Assembly: GCF_024172085.1 (NCBI RefSeq)
Contig: NZ_JAMZDZ010000001.1
Span: 7,812,001 to 7,876,000, forward strand
Direction of reading: 5' to 3'
From: Hamadaea flava
Lineage (GTDB): Bacteria; Actinomycetota; Actinomycetes; Mycobacteriales; Micromonosporaceae
Length of the DNA: 64,000 nt
Shown: one piece after another, positions 18,572 to 28,445 of the stretch
Layout of the letters: every line of letters starts with the position of its first letter
How positions within the stretch are numbered: the stretch's first letter is position 1
Translations under genes and position numbers: made by a program
Notes under the pieces: generated by a model
What the model was told of the DNA's origin: nothing
The model's database searches: none
Seen by the model: only the letters and a program-made list of their open reading frames with translations

Positions 18572-19107
18572 GCGAGCACCTCCAGGTCGCCGCCGGCGAG
18601 TCGGTCGGCGGTCTCGGTCAGCCAGGTGATCTCGGTGGCCAGTATGCGCAGCCAGTAGTGAACCTCGATCATCTGGATTTCGGGCAGGCCGAGCGGGATC
18701 ACTGGCGTTTCGTGCCGCAGGCGTTCAACGCGGGCGCGCAACACGGCGATCGCCTCAGCCGTGGGCAGGATTCCCAGGTACGCCACGGCGGTGAGGAAGT
18801 CGGCCGAGGCGGGCGTGGTCTCGGTCAGCGCTTCGCGGACGCGCACACGGAACAGGTTGATTCCGGCATCGGTGGGCTGATAGGTGGTTCTGGCAGGGCG
18901 GTTGGCGACGCTTTCCGGCTCGCCGGCATGGAGTAGGCCGCCGTCGGTCAGCGACTTCAGCAGCGTGACCACGCTGCTGCGACGGACTTTGAGATGGGGG
19001 TAGCGGGTCTCGAGGCGCGCGGTGACCTCGTAGGCGTGGGCGGGTTGCTCGACAAGGAGGCCGAGGATCGGGAGTACGAGGCTGTTGCGGGCGGCGTCCA
19101 GCGGCAT
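18568..19107 (-). CDS. PadR-family transcriptional regulator
   Basis: 179 aa, ATG start at 19107. N-terminal winged helix: VLPILGLLVEQPAHAYEVTA, then VRRSSVVTLLKSLTDGGLLH and the wing ARTTYQPTDAG. A C-terminal Vir_C-type helical dimerisation part follows (FLTAVAYLGILPTAEAIAVL, LRHETPVIP). PadR proteins usually repress stress or catabolic genes. It is first in a two-gene operon with the TIM-barrel protein, and a palindrome sits 10 bp upstream of its start, consistent with self-repression. Confidence 0.8.
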   Translation of the reverse strand: MPLDAARNSLVLPILGLLVEQPAHAYEVTARLETRYPHLKVRRSSVVTLLKSLTDGGLLHAGEPESVANRPARTTYQPTDAGINLFRVRVREALTETTPASADFLTAVAYLGILPTAEAIAVLRARVERLRHETPVIPLGLPEIQMIEVHYWLRILATEITWLTETADRLAGGDLEVLA

Positions 19108-19117
19108 GCGATCAAGG

Positions 19118-19131
19118 GTATAGTCGTATAC
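19118..19131. promoter_or_regulatory. Candidate PadR operator
   Basis: GTATA-GTCG-TATAC is a perfect inverted repeat, AT-rich against a GC-rich background, immediately upstream of padR and probably overlapping its promoter. Confidence 0.5.
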
Positions 19132-19258
19132 GTCTAATGGCTAGCCCTTTTCTGCCCGGAGGGCACTGCCCCTAGCGACACCGCTCGATCAGCGGCTGCC
19201 CGATGATGTTGGATCGTAAGTACGGATCAGGGCCGTGAAGTTGTTCCAGCCTTAGGAG

Positions 19259-19293
19259 GAATGCACGAGGGTAGGAATTAGCCTCGGGCATTC
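19259..19293. terminator. Imperfect 12-bp stem hairpin
   Basis: GAATGCACGAGG and CCTCGGGCATTC pair with one mismatch around an 11-base loop. It lies 85 bp past the stop of the lyase gene, so it could end the LacI-controlled operon, whose transcription runs leftward. Confidence 0.4.
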
Positions 19294-19377
19294 GTCATCG
19301 TTGGCAGCGCTACGGGCTGCCGGCCAGATGGCACGCTGCTCCGGCGCACGACGCATGATCGGCCCATGCTGACATGT

Positions 19378-20808
19378 CTATGCGGGAATTGTGGTGCGAT
19401 CACTCAGATATTGCCGGGCGCGCCAGGCGGTGTCGCGCGCGATCGTTGAGGCGAGCCCGGTGTGGGCGGCGGGATCGAGGAGCTGCCGTAGGCGGGCCGG
19501 GTCGAGCTGGTCGCTCACGCGAGGGTCGCGGCCGAGGAGGTCAAGGAAGTCGCCACCGGCGAGGGCCGCCTGCGTCGCGTTGTCGTACACGATGGCGTGG
19601 GCGCGATCCCGGCCGACGAACTCGGCCAACGCGATCATGATCGCCTCCGAGGAGATGAGACCGGCGGTCAGGCGGATGTTTTCCCGCATGCGATCCGGGA
19701 AGATCTCCAGCCCGCCGAGGATGCGGCGCAGCCGCACCAGCAGATCTCCCATGGCGATCAGCGATCGTTCCAGAATGTCGGTCATGAGGGCGGTTGCTGC
19801 CCCGTCGGCCTCGCTCGGCCGGACGAGCGCTTCCATCGCAGCCGGGGCGAGGGCGCGGATCTCTGCCGACAGCTGGAAGACGTCGTAGGTGAGCTTCGGA
19901 TTGCGCTTGTGCGGCATGGTGGAACTGCCGACGGAACCGTCGGGCACTGGCTCGCTCAGTTCCCCGAACTCCGTCTGCATCAAGGTGGCGACGTCGGCGC
20001 AGATCCGGGCTGCGGTCGCGGAGGCGACTGCCAGCGCGGAGACGTACCCGGCGAAGGGATCGAGCAGCGCCCGCGACGGCACGGGCATCGGGTCGAGGCC
20101 GAGGTCTTCGGCGATCAATTCCTGGACGTGGGGTCCCGGCTCTCCCAGGGCGGCGAACGTTCCGACCGCACCGCCCATCATCACTGTCAGGCACGCCTGG
20201 ATGGCGACGTTGTTGCGCTGGTGCGCCCGGACGAGTTCGTCCAGCCAGCCCGCCGCCTTGAACCCGAACGTGATCGGCACGGCGTGCTGGCCGTGCGTAC
20301 GACCGGCCATGAGCATGTCCGCGTTGTCCTCGGCAAGATCGGCGACGACGGCGACAACGTCGGCGTGCAGCCGGGAGACGATGGCGTGCGCCCGCTTCAA
20401 CAGCAGCGCGTGTCCAGTCTGCATGACATTCTGCGACGTGGCTCCCCAGTGGACGTAGCCACCGGCCTCGTCGCCGGCGACCCGGACCAGCTCCGAGATC
20501 AACGGCATCAGCGGATGCTCCTGCTCCGCCAGCGCGCGGCGTACCCTCTGGATGTCCATGCGGCTCAGCCGAGCCGCATCTTCGATGGCTGCGGCCTGCT
20601 CAGCCGGGACGATGCCGATCTTGGCCTGGGCTCGCGCGAGCGCCGCCTCGACGTCGAGCCACGCCTGCCAGACGCTCTCAGTCGTGAACAACGGCCGAAT
20701 GCCGGCGTCGGGCAGATTGTAGTCAGTGAACCGGATCGCCTTGCCTGCTGCTTCGGCGATGGTCGGTGTGGTCGGAACCGGTTCGTCGGTCGTGTTGCCG
20801 GCCGTCAT
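19378..20808 (-). CDS. Adenylosuccinate-lyase-family enzyme (PurB/PcaB-like), substrate unknown
   Basis: 476 aa. The fumarase/aspartase superfamily signature is GSSTMPHKRNP. Other conserved blocks are HWGATSQNVMQT (TSQ motif region), GRTHGQHAVPITFGFKAAGW with the catalytic-pair His, and MGGAVGTFAALG. This pattern fits the PurB/3-carboxymuconate cycloisomerase branch. It lies last in an ABC-transporter operon, 6 bp after the permease, so it should cleave an imported N- or C-substituted succinate rather than make purines. The window also has a true pcaB-like gene at 45816-47015, so this one is probably not the protocatechuate enzyme. Substrate unknown. Confidence 0.7.
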   Translation of the reverse strand: MTAGNTTDEPVPTTPTIAEAAGKAIRFTDYNLPDAGIRPLFTTESVWQAWLDVEAALARAQAKIGIVPAEQAAAIEDAARLSRMDIQRVRRALAEQEHPLMPLISELVRVAGDEAGGYVHWGATSQNVMQTGHALLLKRAHAIVSRLHADVVAVVADLAEDNADMLMAGRTHGQHAVPITFGFKAAGWLDELVRAHQRNNVAIQACLTVMMGGAVGTFAALGEPGPHVQELIAEDLGLDPMPVPSRALLDPFAGYVSALAVASATAARICADVATLMQTEFGELSEPVPDGSVGSSTMPHKRNPKLTYDVFQLSAEIRALAPAAMEALVRPSEADGAATALMTDILERSLIAMGDLLVRLRRILGGLEIFPDRMRENIRLTAGLISSEAIMIALAEFVGRDRAHAIVYDNATQAALAGGDFLDLLGRDPRVSDQLDPARLRQLLDPAAHTGLASTIARDTAWRARQYLSDRTTIPA

Positions 20809-20814
20809 ACGCTG

Positions 20815-22568
20815 TCAAACCCCCATGGAGCGCCGTCGTCGGCGCCCGTGTTCGAGCCGGTTCGAAACAACCAGGATGATGAAGATCAAGACGATCTGGA
20901 GCGTGCCGTACGCCGACGCCGTGCCGAAGTCGGCCGCGTAGATGCGCTGGTAGATCGCCACTGATAGCGGCGCGAAGCCGACTGGGTAGACGATGACCGA
21001 CGCGACGTACTCGCCGACGCCTTCGACGAAGGCCAGCAGGGCGCCCGCGATGACTCCCTTTGCGATCAAGGGCAATACGACGGTGCGCAATGCGCGCAAC
21101 GGCGAAGCCCCGAGGGACTGCGCGGCTTCGTCGATGGATGGATCGACCTGGGCGATCGCTGCGCTGGTGGAGCGGAAGACCAGCGGCATGAATCGGACGA
21201 AGTACGCCACTGGCAGGATCGCGATCGAGCCGACGAGGATGAGCCCCAATGACGATGGCGAGTCCCCGCCGAAGGCGGTCACCAGGTTGATGCCGATGAC
21301 GGTGCCCGGCAACGCCCACGGCAGCATGACTGCGAGGTCGAGCAGCGAGCCGCCCCGGCGGCCGGGCCATCGCGCGATGATCCAGGCGGCCGCGGCGCCG
21401 ATGACGACGGCCGTACAAGTGGCGACGAGACTCGTTTGAACGCTGACGTTGATCGGCAGGAGGCTGGCCGGATCGGTGAAGATCCGGGTGTAGTTGGCGA
21501 GCGTGTAGTCCGGCGGCAGGACCTGGATCGTCCAGGTCCGGTCCACGGAGAACGACACGAGCACGATGACGGCGATCGGCGCCAGCAGCACGAGGCTCAG
21601 TACAACGCTTCCCGCGAGAGCCAACGCGGATCGGATGCCCCGCGTCTGGGTCCGTGACCGCTGGATGCCTTTGGACAGGCTGCGATGAATGCGCCGGCCC
21701 TGATACCACCGCATCATCAGCAGGAAGGCGATCGAGACCACGGCCAGCACCGTCGATTGCGCGGCGGCCAGCTCGTACATGCCGCCCGTACGCGTGGCGA
21801 CGATCTGCATCGTGAGGGTCTGCACGTTGTAGAGCTGGGGTGCGGTGAACGAGCCCATGGACCGCATGAACGTCAGCAGACCGCCGGAGACCAACGCCGG
21901 GGTGAGCATCGGCAGCATGACCGTCGCCCAGACTTTCCAGCGCGGCGCGCCCAGGCTCTGCGCCGCCTCCTCCAGCGACGGGTCCATCCCGGACAGTCCG
22001 GCCGCGACGGTGAGGTAGAAGTACGGATACATCGTGAAGGTGTGCACCAGTAGGACACCGGCGACACCGCGGACCGACACGGCTCCGGCGCTGATACCCA
22101 GGAGCTCGTGTGCCGCCCGTGGCACGATGCCGGTCTCGCTGAAGAGCAGCACGAACGAGACGGCGCCGATCAAGGGCGGCAACGCCATCGGCAGCACGGC
22201 GAGCACTTCGAGCACTCGGCGGCCGGGGAACTCGAACCGGGTCAGCAGCACGGCGAGCACCGTGCCGACCAGTGCGCACAACACGACCGAGCCGAGCGAG
22301 ATCCCCACCGACAACATCAGGGCCGTCCGCGCGCTACCGGAGAAGAAGGTTCCGTAATTGGCGGCGAGTCCTTGCCCCTGCCCGCTCGCAGCCGCCGTGT
22401 GCAGCATGGGTGTCACGACGAAGAACGCGATGACAAGGAAGACTGGCGCGGTCAGCAGATAGATGAACCGGTCGCCGGCGGTCAGCCGTCGCCGTGATCG
22501 TCCGCGGCCAGGGATCTCGCCAGCCGGTGGCGCCTCGGCAGGGGGCAAGGTCCGAGCGTCGGTGGTCG

Positions 22569-22572
<4 letters not shown>
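20815..22572 (-). CDS. ABC transporter permease, two fused BPD domains
   Basis: 585 aa with about twelve membrane spans arranged as two six-helix BPD_transp_1 units. Each unit has an EAA loop: EEAAQSLGAPRWKVW near residue 205 and DEAAQSLGASPLRAL near 490. Fused permeases of this type occur in the Fe(III)/thiamine/2-aminoethylphosphonate importer group. It overlaps the ATPase gene by 4 bp and precedes the lyase by 6 bp. It forms the channel of the LacI-controlled importer. Confidence 0.85.
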
Positions 22573-23642
<1,070 letters not shown>

Positions 23643-23677
23643 GAGCGCTCCCTTAAACCTGGCGAACGCGGCCGGCG

Positions 23678-24727
23678 TCAGCCACGGTTCTTGATGTTGT
23701 CGATCCAGTACTGGATCCACGTGTCGGAGTTGGCGGCGACCACCTTGCTGTCGACCGGCAGCTCCGTGTAAGTGAGCTGGGCGAGCCAGTCCGGCTTCTC
23801 GGAGATCGCGACGGTGGGGATCTGGAAGGCGTTCTTCGCCAGCCAGGCCTGTGTCTTCTCCGACAGCAGGAAGCCGGCGAACGCATCCGCACCGGCGGCG
23901 TTCGGGCCGCCCTTGACCTTCGCGAATCCGTCGAGGTTGATCGGGGTGCCGGAGGCAGGGACCTTGATCGAGAAGGGCGCGCCCTTGGCCGCTTGGGCGA
24001 GGATGTCCTGCTGATTCCAGATCGTCAGGGCCGCCTCCTGCCGCTGCAGGCGCAGGTAGAGGTCCGAGGGGTTCGCCGCGTAGTCCTTGGTGTTGGCGTC
24101 GAGCTTCTTCAGGAAGTCGTAGCCGGCCTGCGGCGAGGACGCCTTCGCGTACTGCTGGTAGATCAGCGCCGAGAAGACGCTGCGCATCGTGCCGGACGGC
24201 GCCACGTCACGGATGAGGATCTTGTCCTTGTACTGCGGCAGGATGAGGTCGGCCCAGTCGTTGGGAACGTCCGCGGCCTTGATCACGTCATGGTTGTACG
24301 CGATGAGCTGCAGTTGCTGTTGTTCGGCGAGCCAGGCGTCGCCGGTGCCGTGGAACTTGGCCGGCACTCGCGACAGGACGTCTGCGCCGAACGGCGTCAG
24401 CAGGCCCTTGGCGGTGGCGCCCTCGAACTGCGATGGCGTGCCGCCCCACCAGATGTCGGCTTGGGGCCGGGTCTTCTCGGCGTTGACCCGGTCGGCGACC
24501 TCCTGCGCGCCGAGGGTCAGTAGCTGCACCTTGTATTCAGGGTGGGCTGCCTGAAATTCCTTGACCACGTAGTCAGTGATGTTGCTCGGACGGGGGGAGT
24601 AGACGGTGACCGTGGTCTGGCCGGGCGATTGCGACGTGCTGCTGGACAAGCCGCAGCCTGCCGTCGCGAGTACTGCCACCGCCGCCAGCGTTGACAGGGC
24701 GGTGAACCTGGGTGCGAGCCGCCTCAT
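23678..24727 (-). CDS. ABC transporter substrate-binding lipoprotein (Fe3+/2-aminoethylphosphonate type)
   Basis: 349 aa from ATG 24727, chosen for GAAGGAGG just upstream; the longer open frame adds no signal. The lipobox LATAGC places it outside the membrane. The mature part opens TTVTVYSPRPSNITDYVVKE, then ADIWWGGTPSQFEGATAKGL and IAYNHDVIKAADVPNDW, as in family 1/6 binding proteins for ferric iron or aminoethylphosphonate. No Tyr pair typical of iron binders stands out, which favours an organic anion. It is the first gene of the importer-lyase operon. Confidence 0.85.
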   Translation of the reverse strand: MRRLAPRFTALSTLAAVAVLATAGCGLSSSTSQSPGQTTVTVYSPRPSNITDYVVKEFQAAHPEYKVQLLTLGAQEVADRVNAEKTRPQADIWWGGTPSQFEGATAKGLLTPFGADVLSRVPAKFHGTGDAWLAEQQQLQLIAYNHDVIKAADVPNDWADLILPQYKDKILIRDVAPSGTMRSVFSALIYQQYAKASSPQAGYDFLKKLDANTKDYAANPSDLYLRLQRQEAALTIWNQQDILAQAAKGAPFSIKVPASGTPINLDGFAKVKGGPNAAGADAFAGFLLSEKTQAWLAKNAFQIPTVAISEKPDWLAQLTYTELPVDSKVVAANSDTWIQYWIDNIKNRG

Positions 24728-24791
24728 GCCTACCTCCTTCACGTGGTCGAGACGTGCCGTCGACATCGGTTGGATGACCGGGTGAACCATG

Positions 24792-24805
24792 GTGGATCGA
24801 TTCAC
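24792..24805. promoter_or_regulatory. Candidate LacI operator
   Basis: GTGGATCGATTCAC is a near-perfect 14-bp palindrome centred on CG, the typical LacI/PurR geometry, with one mismatched position. It lies 65 bp upstream of the binding-protein start. Confidence 0.5.
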
Positions 24806-24915
24806 CACGTCCGCACGAGGAAACCAGGCTCATCCGCGTGTGTCAAGAGCATTGCCGGGATGCTGCGACGACGAGACGACCGGCTGCACTGACCTGCCCG
24901 GTGTATCGACGCCGT

Positions 24916-25935
24916 CTAGCTGGGCGAGCGGTCCTCGATGTGGTCACCACAGGACTCCCGCACAACCAGCCGCGGCTCCGTCAGGTGCGATCGCACGGTG
25001 GGCTCCGCGCCGGAGATGACCGCGAGCAACGCCTGGGCGGCCGTCTCGCCGAGGAGCCGGCCGTTGGTCGCGACGCTCGTCAGGGATGGCACCGACGCCT
25101 GCGCGGCGGCGACGTCGTCGTAGCCGATGATCCGCGTGGCTCCGGCGCGGCCCTGCTCGTACAAGGCCCGGGCGACGCCCATCGCGATGCTGTCGTTGTG
25201 GCAGATGACGCCGTCCGGCAGTTCGCCGCGGCTCAGCGCGTGACCTGCCCGCAGGCCGGCCTCCACGGTGGACTCGCTGGTCACGTCGACAAGGCTGACG
25301 CCGGTGCCGGACTCGGCGATGGCCCTGCGTACGCCGTGGAGCCGGTCGATCCGTGCGACGCCGAGTTCAGGCCCGCCGATGTAGCTGATGGACCGGCACC
25401 GGTGCGCGCGGACGAGGTGGTCCGCGGCCAGATATCCACCCCGCACCTCGTCGGAGCCGACGTAGGGCTCGGTGGACCCGGCGATGTAGCGGCTCAGGAA
25501 GACCGTGGGTACGTCCCACGAGTGAATGGCGTTGACCAGGTCGCGGTCACTGCCCGTGGCCGGAATGATGGCCAGCGCCGCCACCTGGTGCTCGCGCAGC
25601 ATCCGCAGCAGTCGCGCCTGCTGGTCGAGCTGATCGCGCGTCGACACCATCAACGACATGTAACCGCTGTCGGTGAAGGTCGACTCCACCCCGATCAGGA
25701 CCTCGCCGAAGAAGGGCCGGTCGATGTTGGGCACGATCACACCGATCGTCCGGCCCTTTCGGCGCAGCGACGCCGCGCCCTCGTTGTAGACATACCCGAG
25801 TGTGTCGATCGACGCCAGGACGCGCTCCCGGGTGGCCGTCGACACCCGACCCGTGCCGGTGATGACATACGAGGCAGTTGTCCGTGACACCCCCGCGTGC
25901 CGAGCGACGTCGATCAAGGTCACCCGACTGCCCAT
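24916..25935 (-). CDS. LacI-family transcriptional regulator
   Basis: 339 aa. N-terminal HTH VTLIDVARHAGVSRTTASYV is followed by the hinge and the periplasmic-binding-like effector domain (TIGVIVPNIDRPFFGEVLIG, CHNDSIAMGVARALY, IIGYDDVAAAQASVPSLTSV). It lies upstream of the importer-lyase operon on the same strand with a 188-bp spacer holding a palindrome, so it probably represses that operon and responds to the imported substrate or its product. Confidence 0.9.
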   Translation of the reverse strand: MGSRVTLIDVARHAGVSRTTASYVITGTGRVSTATRERVLASIDTLGYVYNEGAASLRRKGRTIGVIVPNIDRPFFGEVLIGVESTFTDSGYMSLMVSTRDQLDQQARLLRMLREHQVAALAIIPATGSDRDLVNAIHSWDVPTVFLSRYIAGSTEPYVGSDEVRGGYLAADHLVRAHRCRSISYIGGPELGVARIDRLHGVRRAIAESGTGVSLVDVTSESTVEAGLRAGHALSRGELPDGVICHNDSIAMGVARALYEQGRAGATRIIGYDDVAAAQASVPSLTSVATNGRLLGETAAQALLAVISGAEPTVRSHLTEPRLVVRESCGDHIEDRSPS

Positions 25936-26146
25936 ACGATCACGCTAGCAGGCACCGAGTACCTGTCGCGCGCTCGACCACCCAGTGCGCCGGCATTGCG
26001 CCCGGCGGGTCGAAGGACGGACGGCCGCCGACCTTCGACCCCCAGATCAGACAATCTGAATCCGCACCACACCGACGTCTGGTGAGTCGCGTTCAGATGA
26101 GCTGATCAAATCGCTCGCACCTCGCCGCTGAAAGCATCACTCGGCG

Positions 26147-26950
26147 TTAGACGGCACGGACGTGGAAGATGGCCAGGCGGGCGTCATGCCCGTCGACGTT
26201 CATGTTGACGGTCTTGGTGGTGTTCAGGGTGATCTGCACGGAACCGTTGCCGGGCAACCAGTGCAGGCGATCGATGCCGGTGCCGAACGCTTTCTGCTCC
26301 GCGGCCAGGTCCGACGCGGTGCCGAAGTCCGGGCGGTTGGTGTCCGCGCCCCAGATCACCAACCTGCCCGCGTTGTGGTGCGCGAGCGCCCTGGCCTTGT
26401 GGATGTCCCGCATCAGCCACCATTCGTCGCGCAGGTCCGTGCGCTGGTCGCCGTTGAACGCGTTCGCGATGTAGTGAGTGTTGAGTACCGCGAACTCGAC
26501 GGCCGGATGGTCCTCGTGCTGGACGACGACCTCGTTGAACCAACGGGGTGGGGTCACGCCGGTGATGCCGCCGTGCGCGCGCTGGGTCCGGCTGGACACG
26601 ACGACCCACGGCCTGCCGACGCAGATCGGGATCCGGAACGACGTCTCGTGGCGTAGGAAAGCCTTGGTGTAGAGCGGGCCGAAGTAGTGGTCGATCATCT
26701 CCTCTTCGCCGGTGTCGCCTTCGCTGATCTCCTGGAAGCACACCAGCGGCCTGTTTTCGCCGTCGGCGTTGCGTACGGCGTCGAACGCGGCGTCGCGGGC
26801 GCCGAGGTTGTCCCGGCCGATGTTCGCCGTGATCACCGGCAGTCGGAACCAGTCGGTCGCCGCCGCTGCCGTGCCTGCGCCCGCGATGGCGCCGGCAAGC
26901 ATGCCTCCGCCGAGTGCGAGTGCCTTACGCCTGCTCATCATGCTGGTCAT
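26147..26950 (-). CDS. Tat-exported endonuclease/exonuclease/phosphatase-family protein
   Basis: 267 aa. N-terminus SRRKALALGGGMLAGAIAGA is a twin-arginine signal, ending near AAAATDW. The mature part has the EEP fold: NIGRDN, VCFQEISEGD (metal-binding Glu), LNTHYIANAF, WGADTNRPDFG (the D-x-N motif) and a final DGHDARLAIFHVRAV with the catalytic Asp-His pair. The substrate could be nucleic acid, sphingomyelin-like lipid or inositol phosphate; sequence does not decide. It is downstream of the GH43 gene behind a strong hairpin. Confidence 0.8.
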   Translation of the reverse strand: MTSMMSRRKALALGGGMLAGAIAGAGTAAAATDWFRLPVITANIGRDNLGARDAAFDAVRNADGENRPLVCFQEISEGDTGEEEMIDHYFGPLYTKAFLRHETSFRIPICVGRPWVVVSSRTQRAHGGITGVTPPRWFNEVVVQHEDHPAVEFAVLNTHYIANAFNGDQRTDLRDEWWLMRDIHKARALAHHNAGRLVIWGADTNRPDFGTASDLAAEQKAFGTGIDRLHWLPGNGSVQITLNTTKTVNMNVDGHDARLAIFHVRAV

Positions 26951-27017
26951 AGTCGGACTCCAGTCAAGTGCGTGATTGGATACGAGTTAGAGAAACCGGT
27001 CGGGTGATGCTCTCCAG

Positions 27018-27090
27018 CGATCCACGCGTTTGCCCGGGGCTGCTTCACCCCGAGCGTCGCGAAGCGGCCGTGGGGCAAGCGCGTGGATCG
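27018..27090 (-). terminator. Long-stem hairpin after the GH43 gene
   Basis: CGATCCACGCGTTTGCCC (27018-27035) pairs with 27073-27090 over 18 bp with a single T-G wobble, around a 37-base loop that can itself fold. It starts 8 bp after the GH43 stop. No T tract follows, as is common for actinobacterial terminators. Confidence 0.6.
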
Positions 27091-27098
27091 CGGCTCAG

Positions 27099-28193
27099 TC
27101 ATTCGACGTAGAAGCCCCCGGAGTCGAGCTTGAGCTCACCGATGATGGGGTGGCGCTTGCCGGTCGCCGCGTCGTACCAGGCCCAGACGACGCACCTGCG
27201 GTTGCCTTCGGTGTAGAAGGCCGCCATGGCGCCGGGACCGGTGTGGTTGCCCGGCAGTCCTCGATACGGCCCCAGCCCTCCGGTGCCGGTGTAGCCGAAG
27301 TAGGGCTGGTTGGCACCGTCCTTGAGCAGGGTGCAGCGGCTGGACGGGATCGGGGCGGTTCCGCAGTCGGCGATGCCGGTCGCGTACCGGGCACTGTTCC
27401 AGTTGTTGCCCGAGAACAGCAGGTAGTAGTGGTTCGCCCCGCCGACGAAGATCGAGGGATTTTCGATGACGTGGGTCTCCCCGGAGTCGTTGACGGTGTC
27501 CCAGGCCAGGTCGGTGCTCTTCAGCGCGTCGCGGCGGGTGCTCCAGAGGGCGAAGCCGTCGGAGCCCACCTGCACGATGGAGATCCCGGTCTCCGGATAC
27601 GAGGTGATCGCGTCGTCGCGATACGCGACGTAGAGCTTGCCGTTCGCGACGAACGGGTTGGGGTCGATGGCCCACCGGCCGCCGCTGGGGCAGGCCCACT
27701 CGCCCTTGTTGGTGAAGGGGCTCTTGGCTCCGCCGGAGGTGGCCAGCCCGATGCACTTCTGGCTGGTGCCGGCTTTCGTGGCTGCGTAGTACATGTAGTA
27801 CGTGCCGTTGTACAACGCCACGCCGGGTGCCCAGACGGCGCCGTTGTCCACCGCCCATGAGCCCGGGCCCGAGGGCAACGCGTCGCCGGCGACGCAGTCC
27901 GACATGCTGACGGTGTCGCCCGATCCGTGGTTGAGGAAGGGCACGTACAACGTCACGCCGCTCTGAGCGCCGCAGCGGGGGCCGGCGCCGGAGCCGACGG
28001 TCGTGCCGTAGGTGACGTAGGTGCCGTCCTTGGCTTGCAGGGTGCTCGGGTCGGCCAGGCTGAACGACGACGAGCCGGTGGACGCCTGAGCGGCGGTCGG
28101 CCCCTCCGGTGCACCCAACGCGATCGCTGTGGTGACCGCCAACGCCACTGCCAATGCTGACGCGAGCAGCGATTTCTGCCGTGGTCTGGTCAT
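27099..28193 (-). CDS. Secreted family-43-like glycoside hydrolase
   Basis: 364 aa. A signal peptide (SLLASALAVALAVTTAIALG) is followed by a five-bladed beta-propeller-type sequence. The GH43 triad is visible: base Asp48 in LADPST, pKa-tuning Asp177 in AIDPNPF and acid Glu244 in HVIENPSIF. Cys pairs suggest disulphides. GH43 enzymes release arabinose or xylose from plant polysaccharides. No carbohydrate-binding domain is attached. The gene has its own terminator and is divergent from the giant Rhs gene. Confidence 0.85.
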   Translation of the reverse strand: MTRPRQKSLLASALAVALAVTTAIALGAPEGPTAAQASTGSSSFSLADPSTLQAKDGTYVTYGTTVGSGAGPRCGAQSGVTLYVPFLNHGSGDTVSMSDCVAGDALPSGPGSWAVDNGAVWAPGVALYNGTYYMYYAATKAGTSQKCIGLATSGGAKSPFTNKGEWACPSGGRWAIDPNPFVANGKLYVAYRDDAITSYPETGISIVQVGSDGFALWSTRRDALKSTDLAWDTVNDSGETHVIENPSIFVGGANHYYLLFSGNNWNSARYATGIADCGTAPIPSSRCTLLKDGANQPYFGYTGTGGLGPYRGLPGNHTGPGAMAAFYTEGNRRCVVWAWYDAATGKRHPIIGELKLDSGGFYVE

Positions 28194-28445
28194 GGGTCCT
28201 CCTTCTTCGAGCCCGGGGTCCTCGTCCGGGCACGCGAAAATCCGTCACATCTATACCGGCACCGATGGAAAAATGGAACATCGTCGCAGTGATTTCCTTC
28301 GAACAATGGAAATTTTTCGAAGCTTTGCCAGGTCCCGGCGGGTGGCGGACGATGCGGTGCATTGTGCCCCTTGATTAATCGATTCATCAACCGCTAGCTT
28401 TCTCCCGACTCGGACTACGGTGTCCGCGCTCGAGAGGAGTCCGTT
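28194..28445. promoter_or_regulatory. Divergent promoter region, GH43 / Rhs gene
   Basis: 252 bp, locally AT-richer (28240-28400) than the neighbourhood, with TTGATTAATCGATTCATCAA near 28371-28390, which contains the near-palindromic TTGATTAATCGATTCATCAA half-sites. Both promoters should lie here. The ribosome-binding site GAGAGGAG of the Rhs gene is at 28432-28439. Confidence 0.4.
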
